Program-made: the position numbers and the translations under genes
Source: Rutidosis leptorrhynchoides
Lineage: Eukaryota > Streptophyta > Magnoliopsida > Asterales > Asteraceae
NCBI RefSeq assembly: GCF_046630445.1
Contig: NC_092339.1
Span: 51,459,501-51,523,500 of the forward strand
Direction: 5' to 3'
DNA: 64,000 nucleotides
Part shown: positions 1-12,499 of the stretch, one piece after another
How positions within the stretch are numbered: the stretch's first letter is position 1
Layout: every line of letters begins with the position of its first letter
The notes under the pieces: generated by a model
What the model saw: the letters and a program-made list of their open reading frames with translations, nothing else
What the model was told of the DNA's origin: nothing
Database searches by the model: none

Positions 1-2278
1 AAAAATATTCTAAGTGGTTGAGCACTCGGTAACCATACTTAACATTTTCACGTCGCATATTCCCTTTAATATGAAATCTTACTACACCGTACCAAGTGTA
101 GTCACAAAACGAAGTACTGTGCAACCGTTGAATACTGGTCGTCCAGTCCGGTTGGGGTTGTCAGGCCCGATAGATCTATCAACAGGATTCGCGTTTACAA
201 TACCGCTGTAAATATTAGTTACCAAGCTACAGGGAAGTATGCCAGTGGTACAACTCAACGTAGAATATATTTTTCAGTTACTTGTGTCCATATCGTAAAA
301 CATAAAATACATGTATTCTCATCCCGAAATATTTAGAGTTTAAAAGTGGGACTATATACTCACCCTTGTCTTGATGATATATATATTTTGACTCGGTCTT
401 CCGGTTGATATCACAAACCTATCCATATATAATATATCAATATGTTTTCATTTTAAAACAAACGTTATATATATATATACTTGTTATACTTTTAATATTT
501 CGAATATTTCCTTAGTCCGTAGTTAGCAGTTCGTTGTTAGTAATTCAATTTTAATGGTTCATTTTTAGATGTTTAATATACCCGCAATGAAATAAATAAA
601 ACCCCCAACGAAATAAATAAAACCCCAACGTATATGTATTGGTCGAGATTAATCTTGACCCATGGTACCGGTGTTGTCAAATGACGTGTTGCGTACAATC
701 ATGGGATCTTATGATTAATCTTCTCGTGTTGCTTACGGGTGATCCTGAACCATATAAAAATTGAATTATGAGTACATATATATAAAATATCATGTTATCT
801 TAGAAATATGTGATTTATATCATTTTTTTCCAATTGATCCCGTAGTTGAAATGATCTAGGATAACCAATTTTGTTTCGGTCATAGTTTCTTCGTTACAAA
901 TCCGTTTTCGTTGATTCAAATTGCCATCTTCTTGGATCGAGTTCTTCTTTAAGACTATGAACTGTAAATACCTTGGTTTGTATTCAAAATCATACGGCAT
1001 AAGTGAAACATTAGTGAAACATATGAAGTTAAACATTTTTGTTACAACAAAATCATTTAATGACCATTTTTCTAAAAATACTTATACTTTGAAAAACCAA
1101 GTTTTACCTTGTTAAATTAGCATATACATAAGTTATATTACAGGTCTTGAAGTATTTTAAAAGTTAAGTTAGAAGGATCTATTTAGTTTGTAAACAAGTT
1201 TGAAAACATTCAAACTATGTTCTTGTTGTTAAACTTTTGTACCACAAAATAAGATAGCTATATATATATGAATCGAATAAGGTTATGAACATAGATTCTA
1301 CCTCAAGTTCCTTGGATGAAGTTGCTGTAAAAGAGAAGTAAGAAGCTAGAATCAAAAGGGTACTAGAGGTGGATGAAAGATTGGAAGTAAGTTGGTGTTC
1401 TTGGAAGGTTTTCTTGAAGTGTTTTTGTATGGTTTTCTTATGGTGTTTAACTAGTGTTTTTGGAGCTAGATTTCTATAGATGTGAGCTGAGATGATTAAG
1501 GGGTTTAAGAGTTATGGAGTGGTGTTCTTAACTTAGCAAAATGAAGTAGTAGAAGTTGAAGAATGAGGGTGTATTTATGGTGGTGGATGGCGTGACCAAG
1601 GGGGGGACAAGAACAAAATTTTACCTTGTATTCTTGTATAATTATTGTAGGTAAATGTCAAAAGGTATTCCCTCTTGATGAGGGCAACAATAGCAGCTGA
1701 TTAGGTGATGATTTGATGTGTATTTGCTATTAGTAAATACGTATAGAAGCTAGGTATGATACGAGTACAAATACTCTAGGTATACGTATAGAAATTTTGT
1801 GAAAAATGGAATGAGGATTCAAATATAGCTATCTTTTGTGAATACACTTATATGATTTTATGTATTTAAGTTCTTAAAAGTGATTAAATACATTACTTAT
1901 ACAATATATGTATAAACATTATATGTCTTAAGTATTTATGTCAAATAACGTTACGTATAGTTATCGTTTTGAAAACTTAAGTTAGTAGTTTCAAAATACA
2001 CATATAACTTGTTGTTATTAATATAAAATGAGGTATTAAAACATTCCTTAATCATGTTAAATATGTATATATACATATATATACACAAACGTATAATTAT
2101 CATATATTGTATGGTTCGTGATATCATCGGTCAAACTAAACGGTCAAACGTTGTGTAAAACTCTTTTCGGAAATATAAATCTCGACAATTTGGATTGCTT
2201 ATCATGTTGGCAAGGTTTAATTTATGTAAATATTAATCTTATAAGTATAGAATGATCGAAAAAGTACGGGTCGTTACA
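1..2278 (-). repeat. Gy1 3' LTR (cut by window start)
   Basis: Matches 8201-10480 base for base except one AT unit in the run near 470/8670. On the minus strand it begins TGTAACGACC at 2278. About 450 bp of the LTR lie beyond the window. Small ORFs inside it recur in the other LTR and are not genes. Confidence 0.95.
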
Positions 2279-2290
2279 TTACCTCCCCGT
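2279..2290 (-). other. Gy1 polypurine tract
   Basis: On the minus strand the purine run GGGGAGGTAA directly abuts the 3' LTR. This is the expected place for the plus-strand DNA primer of an LTR element. Confidence 0.7.
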
Positions 2291-2325
2291 TAAATAAATT
2301 TCGTCCCGAAATTTTAAAATTGTAC

Positions 2326-5300
2326 CTATTTTGCGTCATCGAGAAACAAGTGTGGATACTTTTGCTTCATCTGATCCTCTCGTTCCCACGTAAACTCGGG
2401 ACCTCTTCTAGCATTCCAACGAACCTTAACAATCGGTATATTGCTCTGTTTGAGCTGTTTAACTTCACGGTCCATGATTTCGATTGGTTCTTCGACAAAT
2501 TGTAGTTTCTCGTCGACATGGATTTCTTCAAGAGGAATGGTGAGGTCTTCCTTTGCAAGACACTTCTTCAGGTTTGAGACGTGAAAGGTATTATGTACTC
2601 CAGCGAGTTGTTGCGGTAACTCGAGCCGATAAGCTACCGGTCCAATGCGTTCGATGATCTTGAACGGGCCTACGTATCTTGGGTTCAATTTACCCCTTTT
2701 GCCGAAACGTATTACACCTTTCCAAGGTGACACCTTTAGCATAACCATGTCCCCGACCTGAAACTCTAATGGTTTCCTTCGGACATCGGCGTAGCTCTTT
2801 TGGCGACTACGGGCTGTTTTCAATCTCTCCTTGATTTGCACTATCTTCTCAGTCGTTTCATGTATGATCTCGGGACCAGTTAAATGTCGATCTCCTACTT
2901 CATTCCAACAGATAGGAGATCTACACTTCCTTCCGTACAATGCTTCGAATGGCGCAGCTCCAATGCTCGCATGATAACTATTATTATACGAGAATTCTGC
3001 TAACGGTAGATATTTATCCCATCCGTTTCCAAAATCGATCACACATGCCCTGAGCATGTCTTCGAGAGTCTGAATCGTTCTTTCACTCTGTCCATCGGTT
3101 TGTGGATGATATGCGGTACTCATATCCAACCGAGTTCCTAGTGCCTCCTGTAGTGATTGCCAGAATTTTGAGGTAAATCTACTATCACGATCGGATATAA
3201 TGGAAATAGGTATTCCATGCCTTGAAACAACTTCCTTTATATACAATCGTAATAGTTTCTCCATTCTATCCGTTTCCTTTATAGGCAAGAAATGTGCAGA
3301 CTTGGTGAGACGATCAACAATCACCCAAATGGTGTCGTATCCCCAGGCAGTATTTGGTAACTTCGTGATGAAATCCATGGTAATACCGTCCCATTTCCAT
3401 TCTGGAATTTCTGGTTGTTGAAGTAACCCTGACGGCTTCTGGTGTTCTGCTTTGACTTTGGAACAAGTTAAACATTCCCCAACATATGTTGCAACGTCTG
3501 TCTTCAAATTAGGCCACCAATAATGCGTCTTAAGATCTTGGTACATCTTTCCAACTCCAGGATGTATCGAATATCTTGTCTTATGTGCCTCGTTCAATAT
3601 CAACTTCCTTAATCCACCCAACTTCGGTACCCAAATACGATTTGCAAAATATCGAATTCCATCTTCCCGCATAACGAGTTGCTTCTCATACTTCTTCATT
3701 ATTTCATTTCCTTTATTTTCTTTAGTAAGTGCTTCTCGTTGAACTTCTTTGATTTGTGAGTTGAGGTTCATGCGAATTTTTATATTCATTGCTCGAACTC
3801 GAATTGGTTCTCGTTCCTTTCTGCTTAAAGCATCGGCCACCACGTTCGCCTTTCCGGGATGATAACGAATTTCACAATCATAGTCGTTTATTAACTCGAC
3901 CCACCTACGTTGCCTCATGTTCAATTGTTTCTGATCAAAAATATGTTGAAGGCTTTTATGATCAGTAAACACAGTGAATTTAACCCCATACAAGTAGTGT
4001 CTCCACATCTTCAATGCAAACACGACTGCTCCCAATTCTAGATCATGCGTCGTATAATTTCGCTCGTGAATCTTCAATTGTCGGGATGCAAATGCAATAA
4101 CTTTCTTCCGTTGCATAAGAACACAACCAAAACCTTGTCGCGAAGCGTCACAATATATTTCAAAATCATCGTTCCCTTCTGGTAACGATAAGATAGGCGC
4201 CGTAGTTAACTTCTTCTTCAGTATTTGAAATGCGTTCTCTTGCTCCGAGGTCCATTCGTATTTCTTCCCTTTTTGCGTTAATGCTGTCAACGGCTTAGCT
4301 ATTCGGGAAAAATCTTGAATAAACCTTCTATAATAACCGGCTAAACCCAAAAATTGGCGTATCTGCGTTGGTGTCTTAGGAGTCTCCCATTTTTCAATGG
4401 CTTCAGTTTTTGCTGGATCAACCTGAATTCCTTTGCTATTAACAACATGGCCAAGAAATTGCACTTCTTTCAACCAAAAAGCACACTTAGAAAATTTAGC
4501 ATATAGCTGTTCTTTTCTTAACAACTCCAATATCAACCTTAAATGCTCTTCATGCTCTTGCTCACTCTTGGAATAGATAAGAATATCATCAATGAAAACG
4601 ATAACAAACTTATCTAAGTACGGACTACAAACTCGATTCATGAGGTCCATGAATACAGCTGGCGCATTCGTCAATCCAAACGGCATGACCAAAAATTCGT
4701 AATGACCATAACGTGTCCGAAAAGCAGTTTTCGGAATATCCTCTTCTTTGACGCGTAGTTGATGATAGCCCGATCTTAAGTCGATTTTTGAATAAACACA
4801 TGATCCTTGCAATTGATCAAATAAGTCATCAATTCTCGGTAGTGGATACCGATTCTTGATAGTTAACTTATTTAATTCACGATAGTCTATACACATCCTA
4901 AAAGATCCATCTTTCTTCTTAACAAACAAAATTGGAGCTCCCCACGGTGAAGTACTCGGTCGTATGAATCCACGGTCCAGTAATTCTTTTAACTGACTTT
5001 GAAGTTCTTTTAACTCGGACGGTGCAAGTCTATATGGAGCACGAGCCACTGGTGCAGCTCCTGGTACTAAATCTATTTGAAATTCTACCGATCTAAATGG
5101 AGGTAATCCCGGCAATTCTTCCGGAAAAACTTCGGGAAAATCTCTTGCCACAGGCACGTCATTGATGCACTTCTCTTCCTTTTCGACTTTATTAACATGT
5201 GCTAAAATAGCGTAACATCCCTTTTCTAAACACTTTTTGGCTTTCAAACAGCTAATGAGTTTTAGCTTTGAATTACCCTTCTCTCCATAAATCATCACCG

Positions 5301-6738
5301 GTATTTTATCCTTACCAGGAATACGAATTGCCTTCTTAGCACAAACAACTTCCGCTCCTATTTTGGACATCCAGTCCATGCCGACTATTACATCAAAACC
5401 TCCTAATTCTACGGGTATTAAGTCGATTTTAAACGTTTCTCCGGCTAGATTTATTTCACAATCACGACAAATTTTATCGGCTTTAATTAGTTTACCATTA
5501 GCTAACTCAATCAAGTACTTAGCATCCAGAGGTAATGATGAACAATTCAATTTAGTGTAAAAATTTATACACACGTAACTTCTATCGGCGCCAGTATCAA
5601 ATAAAATAGATGCTGATAAGTTATTAATGGTAAACGTACCCGTAACAAGTTCCGGGTCTTCTCGTGCCTCTCTAGCATTAATAACAAACGCTCTTCCACG
5701 TGCAGGTCCGCCATTCTGATTCGGGCACTGACTCTTATAGTGACCTTGTTTTCCACAACCAAAACAAGTAATGGTAGCCAAAGCAGTTCTATTTGCGTTG
5801 GTGGCAGGAGTCTTGTTGCCATTTGTAACGAGAGCCTTACAATCTTCCGCAAGATGACCTTGTCGATTACACTTGGTGCATAACACACTACAGTAACCAA
5901 AGTGATGTTTGTGGCAACGGTTGCATAAAGGATTTTGTCCTTTATAACCAAAGCTTAAACCACTACCCGCACCTTGCGTGTTTTCTTGTTTCTTAAAAGA
6001 TTGTTGTTGGTTACCTCGATCATAATTTCCATTCCACTTTCTTTTGTTACCTGATACCTTCACATCAGTATTGGATACTTTCTTATCCATGATGACCTGA
6101 TCCATTAGCTCGTTTGCCATGGTTATAGCTTCATGAATTGTCTTAGGTTTCGATGCTGTAACATTTGCCTTGACCTTTTTGGGCAAACCAGCTTTGTACA
6201 TTTCAATCTTCCGTTCTTCGGTTGGAACCAATTCAGGACATAGCAAAACTAATTCCATGAATCGCTGGTTGTAGTTGGTGATTTCAGTACCAACCACCTT
6301 CAAACTTCGTAACTCATCTTCTAACTTAATAACCTCATTCCTTGGACAATACTCGGTGATTATCATTGCTTTGAATTCTTCCCATGGAGTATCATAAGCT
6401 ACATCTCCTCCTACCGCCTTCACATAATTCTTCCACCATGTGAGTGCACTATCTTGTAAAGTGCACGATGCAAACTTGGTCATGTCTTTTTCATCACAAC
6501 CGCTGATTTTGAACACCGTCTCCATCTTTTCTATCCATCGGGTTAAACCGATAGGTCCTTCCGTTCCACTGAATGATGATGGCTTGCAAGCTTGAAAAGT
6601 CTTGTAAGTACATCCTACACGAGGATTTGGATTAACTGCAGCAGCTCTTGCAGCTTCGACCCATAACATTCTATCGTTCACTCGTTGATTGATGAGTTCC
6701 TCGAGTTCTTGTTCCGTCATTCGATTCAATCGCGCCAT
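2326..6738 (-). CDS. Gy1 gag-pol polyprotein (fossil class: LTR element, looks whole)
   Basis: Single 1470-residue frame. Gag domain about residues 45-230 (TWWKNYV, EYCPRNE); two CCHC knuckles near 286-299 and 323-338; aspartic protease at about 379 (LFDTGADRS); RT about 600-760 with FIDDILIYS near 712; RNase H about 860-970 (YCDAS, DHKSLQH, ADALSR); integrase with an H/C finger, MDFITKLP near 1122, SDRDSRF near 1183 and [11 protein letters not shown] near 1208; GPF motif near 1355; C-terminal chromodomain-like tail ending [11 protein letters not shown]. No interruption is seen. The start is preceded by a good 3' splice site, so the reading frame may be reached by splicing of the leader. Known role of the family: particle proteins and enzymes of the retrotransposition cycle. 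Confidence 0.95.
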   Translation of the reverse strand: MARLNRMTEQELEELINQRVNDRMLWVEAARAAAVNPNPRVGCTYKTFQACKPSSFSGTEGPIGLTRWIEKMETVFKISGCDEKDMTKFASCTLQDSALTWWKNYVKAVGGDVAYDTPWEEFKAMIITEYCPRNEVIKLEDELRSLKVVGTEITNYNQRFMELVLLCPELVPTEERKIEMYKAGLPKKVKANVTASKPKTIHEAITMANELMDQVIMDKKVSNTDVKVSGNKRKWNGNYDRGNQQQSFKKQENTQGAGSGLSFGYKGQNPLCNRCHKHHFGYCSVLCTKCNRQGHLAEDCKALVTNGNKTPATNANRTALATITCFGCGKQGHYKSQCPNQNGGPARGRAFVINAREAREDPELVTGTFTINNLSASILFDTGADRSYVCINFYTKLNCSSLPLDAKYLIELANGKLIKADKICRDCEINLAGETFKIDLIPVELGGFDVIVGMDWMSKIGAEVVCAKKAIRIPGKDKIPVMIYGEKGNSKLKLISCLKAKKCLEKGCYAILAHVNKVEKEEKCINDVPVARDFPEVFPEELPGLPPFRSVEFQIDLVPGAAPVARAPYRLAPSELKELQSQLKELLDRGFIRPSTSPWGAPILFVKKKDGSFRMCIDYRELNKLTIKNRYPLPRIDDLFDQLQGSCVYSKIDLRSGYHQLRVKEEDIPKTAFRTRYGHYEFLVMPFGLTNAPAVFMDLMNRVCSPYLDKFVIVFIDDILIYSKSEQEHEEHLRLILELLRKEQLYAKFSKCAFWLKEVQFLGHVVNSKGIQVDPAKTEAIEKWETPKTPTQIRQFLGLAGYYRRFIQDFSRIAKPLTALTQKGKKYEWTSEQENAFQILKKKLTTAPILSLPEGNDDFEIYCDASRQGFGCVLMQRKKVIAFASRQLKIHERNYTTHDLELGAVVFALKMWRHYLYGVKFTVFTDHKSLQHIFDQKQLNMRQRRWVELINDYDCEIRYHPGKANVVADALSRKEREPIRVRAMNIKIRMNLNSQIKEVQREALTKENKGNEIMKKYEKQLVMREDGIRYFANRIWVPKLGGLRKLILNEAHKTRYSIHPGVGKMYQDLKTHYWWPNLKTDVATYVGECLTCSKVKAEHQKPSGLLQQPEIPEWKWDGITMDFITKLPNTAWGYDTIWVIVDRLTKSAHFLPIKETDRMEKLLRLYIKEVVSRHGIPISIISDRDSRFTSKFWQSLQEALGTRLDMSTAYHPQTDGQSERTIQTLEDMLRACVIDFGNGWDKYLPLAEFSYNNSYHASIGAAPFEALYGRKCRSPICWNEVGDRHLTGPEIIHETTEKIVQIKERLKTARSRQKSYADVRRKPLEFQVGDMVMLKVSPWKGVIRFGKRGKLNPRYVGPFKIIERIGPVAYRLELPQQLAGVHNTFHVSNLKKCLAKEDLTIPLEEIHVDEKLQFVEEPIEIMDREVKQLKQSNIPIVKVRWNARRGPEFTWEREDQMKQKYPHLFLDDAK

Positions 6739-6740
6739 TT

Positions 6741-6757
6741 CCTAATGAAAAAAAATA
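6741..6757 (-). promoter_or_regulatory. Candidate 3' splice site just before Gy1 gag
   Basis: Minus strand reads a run of eight T, then CATTAG, then GAAATGG with the gag ATG. A pyrimidine run ending in AG three bases before the start codon looks like an intron acceptor. Gy3, Gy4 and Gy5 have a similar TTGAAG just before gag. No donor was pinned down, so splicing is an inference. Confidence 0.45.
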
Positions 6758-7098
6758 ATTATTCACATGGAATATTATAGATGTAGTGTGTATTTATAGT
6801 ACATTTATAGCTTGTTAATAATATGAACCAGGTATTATTATAAAATCCTTTTCTTCTTATTAGCGTTTTATAATTATATCTAGGGTAGTACCTACCCGTT
6901 AATGTTCATACTTAATAGCTTAGTACAGAACCAATTACTACAATCTAAATAATACTTAACCATGGAAAATTATTGCATTTCATACTTCAATATTTTACAT
7001 ATGCTTATCTTACATCGAACATTAAGCAAACCACACTATTAATATTATACAAAACATTATTCGGTTCCATGGTTTGACACAGCAGCGCATCGTTTGAT

Positions 7099-7551
7099 CT
7101 ATTTTCTAGGACGTTTAGACACAAAGATTTGCTTAACGCTTATCCTAACTGTCTGCCTATATTTTGGCTGTGGGACTGAAGAACTGGATGCCGGGACAGA
7201 ACGAATAGGAATAGCGGGGATAGGGGTGGTAGTGTTGAGTGGAATTGGTGCTACATCATTCTCACTAAGTTCGGGATTTGAATTTTCTAATTCATTAGCC
7301 TTTCGTTTCTTTCCTAGTTCGAACTCTTCTTTAGTAATTTCCTGTATTTCTTCCTCGGGTTCACTTTCCTCCTCGGGTTCACTTTCCTCCTCGGGTTCAC
7401 TTTCCGATATTTCTATAGTTGGTTCATCCGGAAATTGTGAGTCTTCCCCTAAAATACCACTTTCGTCATCGGATATGTTAATGACTGAAACACAATCTGA
7501 AGGTTCTGATTCGGAGTCGCTGAATGTGATAATAAGTTTCGAGCCCGACAT
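7099..7551 (-). CDS. Gy1 leader ORF, acidic protein of unknown function
   Basis: 150-residue frame between the primer site and gag, same strand as gag-pol. N-terminal half rich in Ser, Asp and Glu, including a triple SEPEEE repeat near residues 53-68; C-terminal half turns basic and ends with KRPRK. Gy3 has a related leader ORF (shared EDSQ.P, acidic Glu run, then a Lys-rich part), and Gy2 has a short Ser/Asp-rich one, all starting just after the shared motif GTGATAGATG or in the same place. Conservation of position in three elements argues that it is a real part of this group. No domain is recognised; a small acidic-then-basic protein could bind nucleic acid or a host partner, but that is a guess. 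Confidence 0.6.
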   Translation of the reverse strand: MSGSKLIITFSDSESEPSDCVSVINISDDESGILGEDSQFPDEPTIEISESEPEEESEPEEESEPEEEIQEITKEEFELGKKRKANELENSNPELSENDVAPIPLNTTTPIPAIPIRSVPASSSSVPQPKYRQTVRISVKQIFVSKRPRK

Positions 7552-7648
7552 CTATCACACAACAACTAACCCATTAGTACTTACATAATATTTACACATA
7601 AATTTTAACCAACAGTGATAAGCAATGGTTTTTTTTTTTTAAATCAGA

Positions 7649-7734
7649 CCCGGTCAAAGTCCAGACTTTACTAATGTATCCTAACGACTTCTCGGTTAGA
7701 CACACTAATGCAAACCTGGTTCGCTAAGACCAAC
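7649..7734 (-). other. Conserved post-primer-site leader block (Gy1)
   Basis: About 85 bp next to the primer site that is nearly the same in Gy2 (11014-11103) and Gy3 (about 37337-37418), although the LTRs of these elements differ much more. Read on the minus strand it has two copies of CATTAGT around a short hairpin with CTAAC/GTTAG arms. See findings. Confidence 0.65.
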
Positions 7735-7746
7735 GCTCTGATACCA
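7735..7746 (-). other. Gy1 primer binding site (initiator Met tRNA)
   Basis: Minus strand TGGTATCAGAGC, two bases inside the 5' LTR. This is the standard complement of the 3' end of plant initiator methionine tRNA. Confidence 0.92.
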
Positions 7747-7748
7747 CA

Positions 7749-10480
7749 TGTCATAACCCGTCCTTAACCATAAGAACGTGTTAGATAACGTATGATTTCA
7801 TTGCGAGGTATTGACCTCTATATGCGACATTTTTAAAAAGAAAACTGCATATATTATACATTACAAACCATAACCATTATTTTTGTTACAAGCTTAAGAC
7901 AATAAAAAGAAGATTAACGTTTAGCGATAATCTTCGACTTACAAACTTTACAAATGATGACAACAACACGGTTTCTAGCATATTTTACAATACAACATCT
8001 CGGATATGCAGTTTTATTTTTGACACAAACATGCGTACGCAAGATCCTGGTTAGATCCAACATGATGCAGCGGAAGCTTTAGAAATCACCTGAGAATAGA
8101 CATGTTTTAAAAAGGTCAACATAAAGTTGGTGAGATATAGGTTTAATGCCGGCAGCAATATATATATAGACCACAAGATTTCGTATATAAACAGTTTAAT
8201 AAAAATATTCTAAGTGGTTGAGCACTCGGTAACCATACTTAACATTTTCACGTCGCATATTCCCTTTAATATGAAATCTTACTACACCGTACCAAGTGTA
8301 GTCACAAAACGAAGTACTGTGCAACCGTTGAATACTGGTCGTCCAGTCCGGTTGGGGTTGTCAGGCCCGATAGATCTATCAACAGGATTCGCGTTTACAA
8401 TACCGCTGTAAATATTAGTTACCAAGCTACAGGGAAGTATGCCAGTGGTACAACTCAACGTAGAATATATTTTTCAGTTACTTGTGTCCATATCGTAAAA
8501 CATAAAATACATGTATTCTCATCCCGAAATATTTAGAGTTTAAAAGTGGGACTATATACTCACCCTTGTCTTGATGATATATATATTTTGACTCGGTCTT
8601 CCGGTTGATATCACAAACCTATCCATATATAATATATCAATATGTTTTCATTTTAAAACAAACGTTATATATATATATATACTTGTTATACTTTTAATAT
8701 TTCGAATATTTCCTTAGTCCGTAGTTAGCAGTTCGTTGTTAGTAATTCAATTTTAATGGTTCATTTTTAGATGTTTAATATACCCGCAATGAAATAAATA
8801 AAACCCCCAACGAAATAAATAAAACCCCAACGTATATGTATTGGTCGAGATTAATCTTGACCCATGGTACCGGTGTTGTCAAATGACGTGTTGCGTACAA
8901 TCATGGGATCTTATGATTAATCTTCTCGTGTTGCTTACGGGTGATCCTGAACCATATAAAAATTGAATTATGAGTACATATATATAAAATATCATGTTAT
9001 CTTAGAAATATGTGATTTATATCATTTTTTTCCAATTGATCCCGTAGTTGAAATGATCTAGGATAACCAATTTTGTTTCGGTCATAGTTTCTTCGTTACA
9101 AATCCGTTTTCGTTGATTCAAATTGCCATCTTCTTGGATCGAGTTCTTCTTTAAGACTATGAACTGTAAATACCTTGGTTTGTATTCAAAATCATACGGC
9201 ATAAGTGAAACATTAGTGAAACATATGAAGTTAAACATTTTTGTTACAACAAAATCATTTAATGACCATTTTTCTAAAAATACTTATACTTTGAAAAACC
9301 AAGTTTTACCTTGTTAAATTAGCATATACATAAGTTATATTACAGGTCTTGAAGTATTTTAAAAGTTAAGTTAGAAGGATCTATTTAGTTTGTAAACAAG
9401 TTTGAAAACATTCAAACTATGTTCTTGTTGTTAAACTTTTGTACCACAAAATAAGATAGCTATATATATATGAATCGAATAAGGTTATGAACATAGATTC
9501 TACCTCAAGTTCCTTGGATGAAGTTGCTGTAAAAGAGAAGTAAGAAGCTAGAATCAAAAGGGTACTAGAGGTGGATGAAAGATTGGAAGTAAGTTGGTGT
9601 TCTTGGAAGGTTTTCTTGAAGTGTTTTTGTATGGTTTTCTTATGGTGTTTAACTAGTGTTTTTGGAGCTAGATTTCTATAGATGTGAGCTGAGATGATTA
9701 AGGGGTTTAAGAGTTATGGAGTGGTGTTCTTAACTTAGCAAAATGAAGTAGTAGAAGTTGAAGAATGAGGGTGTATTTATGGTGGTGGATGGCGTGACCA
9801 AGGGGGGGACAAGAACAAAATTTTACCTTGTATTCTTGTATAATTATTGTAGGTAAATGTCAAAAGGTATTCCCTCTTGATGAGGGCAACAATAGCAGCT
9901 GATTAGGTGATGATTTGATGTGTATTTGCTATTAGTAAATACGTATAGAAGCTAGGTATGATACGAGTACAAATACTCTAGGTATACGTATAGAAATTTT
10001 GTGAAAAATGGAATGAGGATTCAAATATAGCTATCTTTTGTGAATACACTTATATGATTTTATGTATTTAAGTTCTTAAAAGTGATTAAATACATTACTT
10101 ATACAATATATGTATAAACATTATATGTCTTAAGTATTTATGTCAAATAACGTTACGTATAGTTATCGTTTTGAAAACTTAAGTTAGTAGTTTCAAAATA
10201 CACATATAACTTGTTGTTATTAATATAAAATGAGGTATTAAAACATTCCTTAATCATGTTAAATATGTATATATACATATATATACACAAACGTATAATT
10301 ATCATATATTGTATGGTTCGTGATATCATCGGTCAAACTAAACGGTCAAACGTTGTGTAAAACTCTTTTCGGAAATATAAATCTCGACAATTTGGATTGC
10401 TTATCATGTTGGCAAGGTTTAATTTATGTAAATATTAATCTTATAAGTATAGAATGATCGAAAAAGTACGGGTCGTTACA
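7749..10480 (-). repeat. Gy1 5' LTR (2732 bp)
   Basis: TG...CA ends: minus strand begins TGTAACGACC at 10480 and ends GGTTATGACA at 7749. The primer site follows at once. The inner part matches the 3' LTR. Promoter signals are expected here but I did not fix a TATA box. Confidence 0.93.
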
Positions 10481-10604
10481 GTGAAAATGGTGTTTCGGAT
10501 TGGTTCGTCGGTGAATGCTTCAGGTTCTTCGCTCAGAGGACAATATGGTGGATGAAAGGGATCGCTTCTTCTTGTCTCCAATGATTAAGTAGACTACGAA
10601 CTCA

Positions 10605-10730
10605 TCAGATGAATTGGGGATAGATGATTGGTTGATTCATTCTGGTGACACTGCTTTCGGAGCTTAGGTGAAACTCCATATCGGAATAGCTGTCGGAATC
10701 CGAGGAATTCGAACTGGTTGAGGGATTCAT
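10605..10730 (-). CDS. Gy2 leader ORF remnant, Ser/Asp-rich
   Basis: Short frame of 41 codons starting MNPSTSSNSSDSDSYSDME, in the same position as the acidic leader ORFs of Gy1 and Gy3. It may continue in other frames to the left up to the Gy1 junction. Function unknown. Confidence 0.35.
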   Translation of the reverse strand: MNPSTSSNSSDSDSYSDMEFHLSSESSVTRMNQPIIYPQFI

Positions 10731-11103
10731 CTCGTACGATCAGATGAAGGATTTTTCGATAAGAAATAGATTATAGGATGTAGATTAGTACCCTGTAATA
10801 CATAATTTACATATGCATATATAATACTAAAATCCCATAAGTTACGGAGGAATCTACGGAAGCTGTCAGGTAAAGGTAACAATAACAGATACGCTAAGAT
10901 ATGAATTAATCTATACACTGTCTATGTAATAGAGGCAGTAAGACATGTCTAGACTTTAAGGGTGATAAGCAAATAATTTTTCGACACTAAATGATAAGCA
11001 AGACTTTTGACATGCAGACACGGTCGAAGTCCAGACTTACTAATGCATCTTAACAACTATCAGTCAGACATACTAATGCAAGACCTGGTTCGCTAAGATC
11101 ACT

Positions 11104-11115
11104 GCTCTGATACCA
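11104..11115 (-). other. Gy2 primer binding site
   Basis: Minus strand TGGTATCAGAGC, two bases from the LTR end at 11118, as in Gy1. The conserved leader block with two CATTAGT motifs follows on the minus strand (11014-11103). Confidence 0.9.
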
Positions 11116-12035
11116 CATGTAAAGGACCCGTCCTAATCCATCTGGATGAATACATTACATTTGGTTACATCGCGAGGTACTTGACCTCTATATGATACAT
11201 TTTACAAACATTGCATTCGTTTTGAAAAGACATACTTTCCTTACATCGAAAGTTGACGATATGCATACCATTTCATAATACATCCAACTATAATTGACTT
11301 AATAATAATCTTGATGAACTCAACGACTCGAATGCAACGTCTTTTGAAATATGTCATGAATGACTCCAAGTAATATCTCTAAAATGAGCAAATGCACAGC
11401 GGAAGATTTCTTTCATACCTGAGAATAAACATGCTTTCAAGTGTCAACCAAAAGGTTGGTGAGTTCATTAGTTTAACATAAATAATCATTTCCATCATTT
11501 TAATAGACCACAAGAATTTCATTTACAGTTCTCATAAATATACGTCACATGCATAGAGACAAAAATCATTCATATGGTGAACACCTGGTAACCGACATTA
11601 ACAAGATGCTTATAAGAATATCCCCTATCATTCCGGGAAATCCTTCGGACATGATATAAAACAACATCGAAGTACTAAAGCATCCGCTACAACGGATGGG
11701 GTTTGTTAGGCCCAATAGATCTATCTTTAGGATTCGCGTCAATTAGTAGACTAGTTTACTAATTCTTAGGTTACCAAGTAAAAAGGGCATATTCGGCTTC
11801 GATCATTCAACCATATAATGTAGTTTCGATTACTTGTGTCTATTTCGTAAAACATTTATAAAAATTGCGCATGTATTCTCAGCCTTAAAATATAAAGGGT
11901 AAAAAGGCAAATGAAACTCACCATACTGTATTTTGTAGTAAAAATACATATGACTAAATTGAACAATGCAGGGTTAGCCTTGGATTCACGAACCTATATC
12001 ATTTGTATATTTATTAATATACATAGTTGTAATCG

Positions 12036-12040
<5 letters not shown>

Positions 12041-12113
<73 letters not shown>
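12041..12113. repeat. (TA)n microsatellite in Gy2 LTR
   Basis: Uninterrupted TA dinucleotides, about 72 bp. ORFs across it encode only Ile-Tyr repeats and are not genes. Confidence 0.95.
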
Positions 12114-12116
<3 letters not shown>

Positions 12117-12468
12117 TTATATACTTTTTATATTAATAATATATACGTTTCATTTATTTATTTTGTTATATAAAATATGACTTTTCGTTATGTTATATGT
12201 ATTAAATATATTTTTATATATGCATATATCATTTGTTTGTTAAAAATAGAAATTTTAATAATACTATGATAAAAATGATAATAATCATAATACTTAATAT
12301 TACTAAATAAGGTATTGTTGTTAATAATTATATTAATGATATTAATAATGATATTTATAATATTAACAGTAAAATATAAATTTTTCGGTTAATGATACTT
12401 GTAATAATGTTTTTAGTGATTACATATTAATAACACTCATTATAATATAAATAATCATACTTATAATG

Positions 12469-12499
<31 letters not shown>

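Larger units (their letters stand above)
1..10480 (-). mobile_element. Gy1: Ty3/gypsy LTR retrotransposon, looks whole, very young
   Basis: LTR retrotransposon read on the minus strand: 5' LTR, initiator-Met primer site, leader with an acidic ORF, one open gag-pol frame, polypurine tract, then a 3' LTR that is cut by the start of the window. The domain order gag, protease, RT, RNase H, integrase marks Ty3/gypsy; RT and RNase H wording fits the Tekay/Del-type chromovirus group (judged by eye). The 2278 bp of LTR that can be compared differ only by one AT unit in a short AT run, so insertion was very recent, likely well under 0.1 million years. It sits in the leader of Gy2. The outer end and the left target repeat lie outside the window. 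Confidence 0.93.

Noticed and set aside
815-1115. Small ORFs on both strands, also at 9017-9317
   Set aside because: They lie in the two Gy1 LTRs and recur only because the LTRs are copies.
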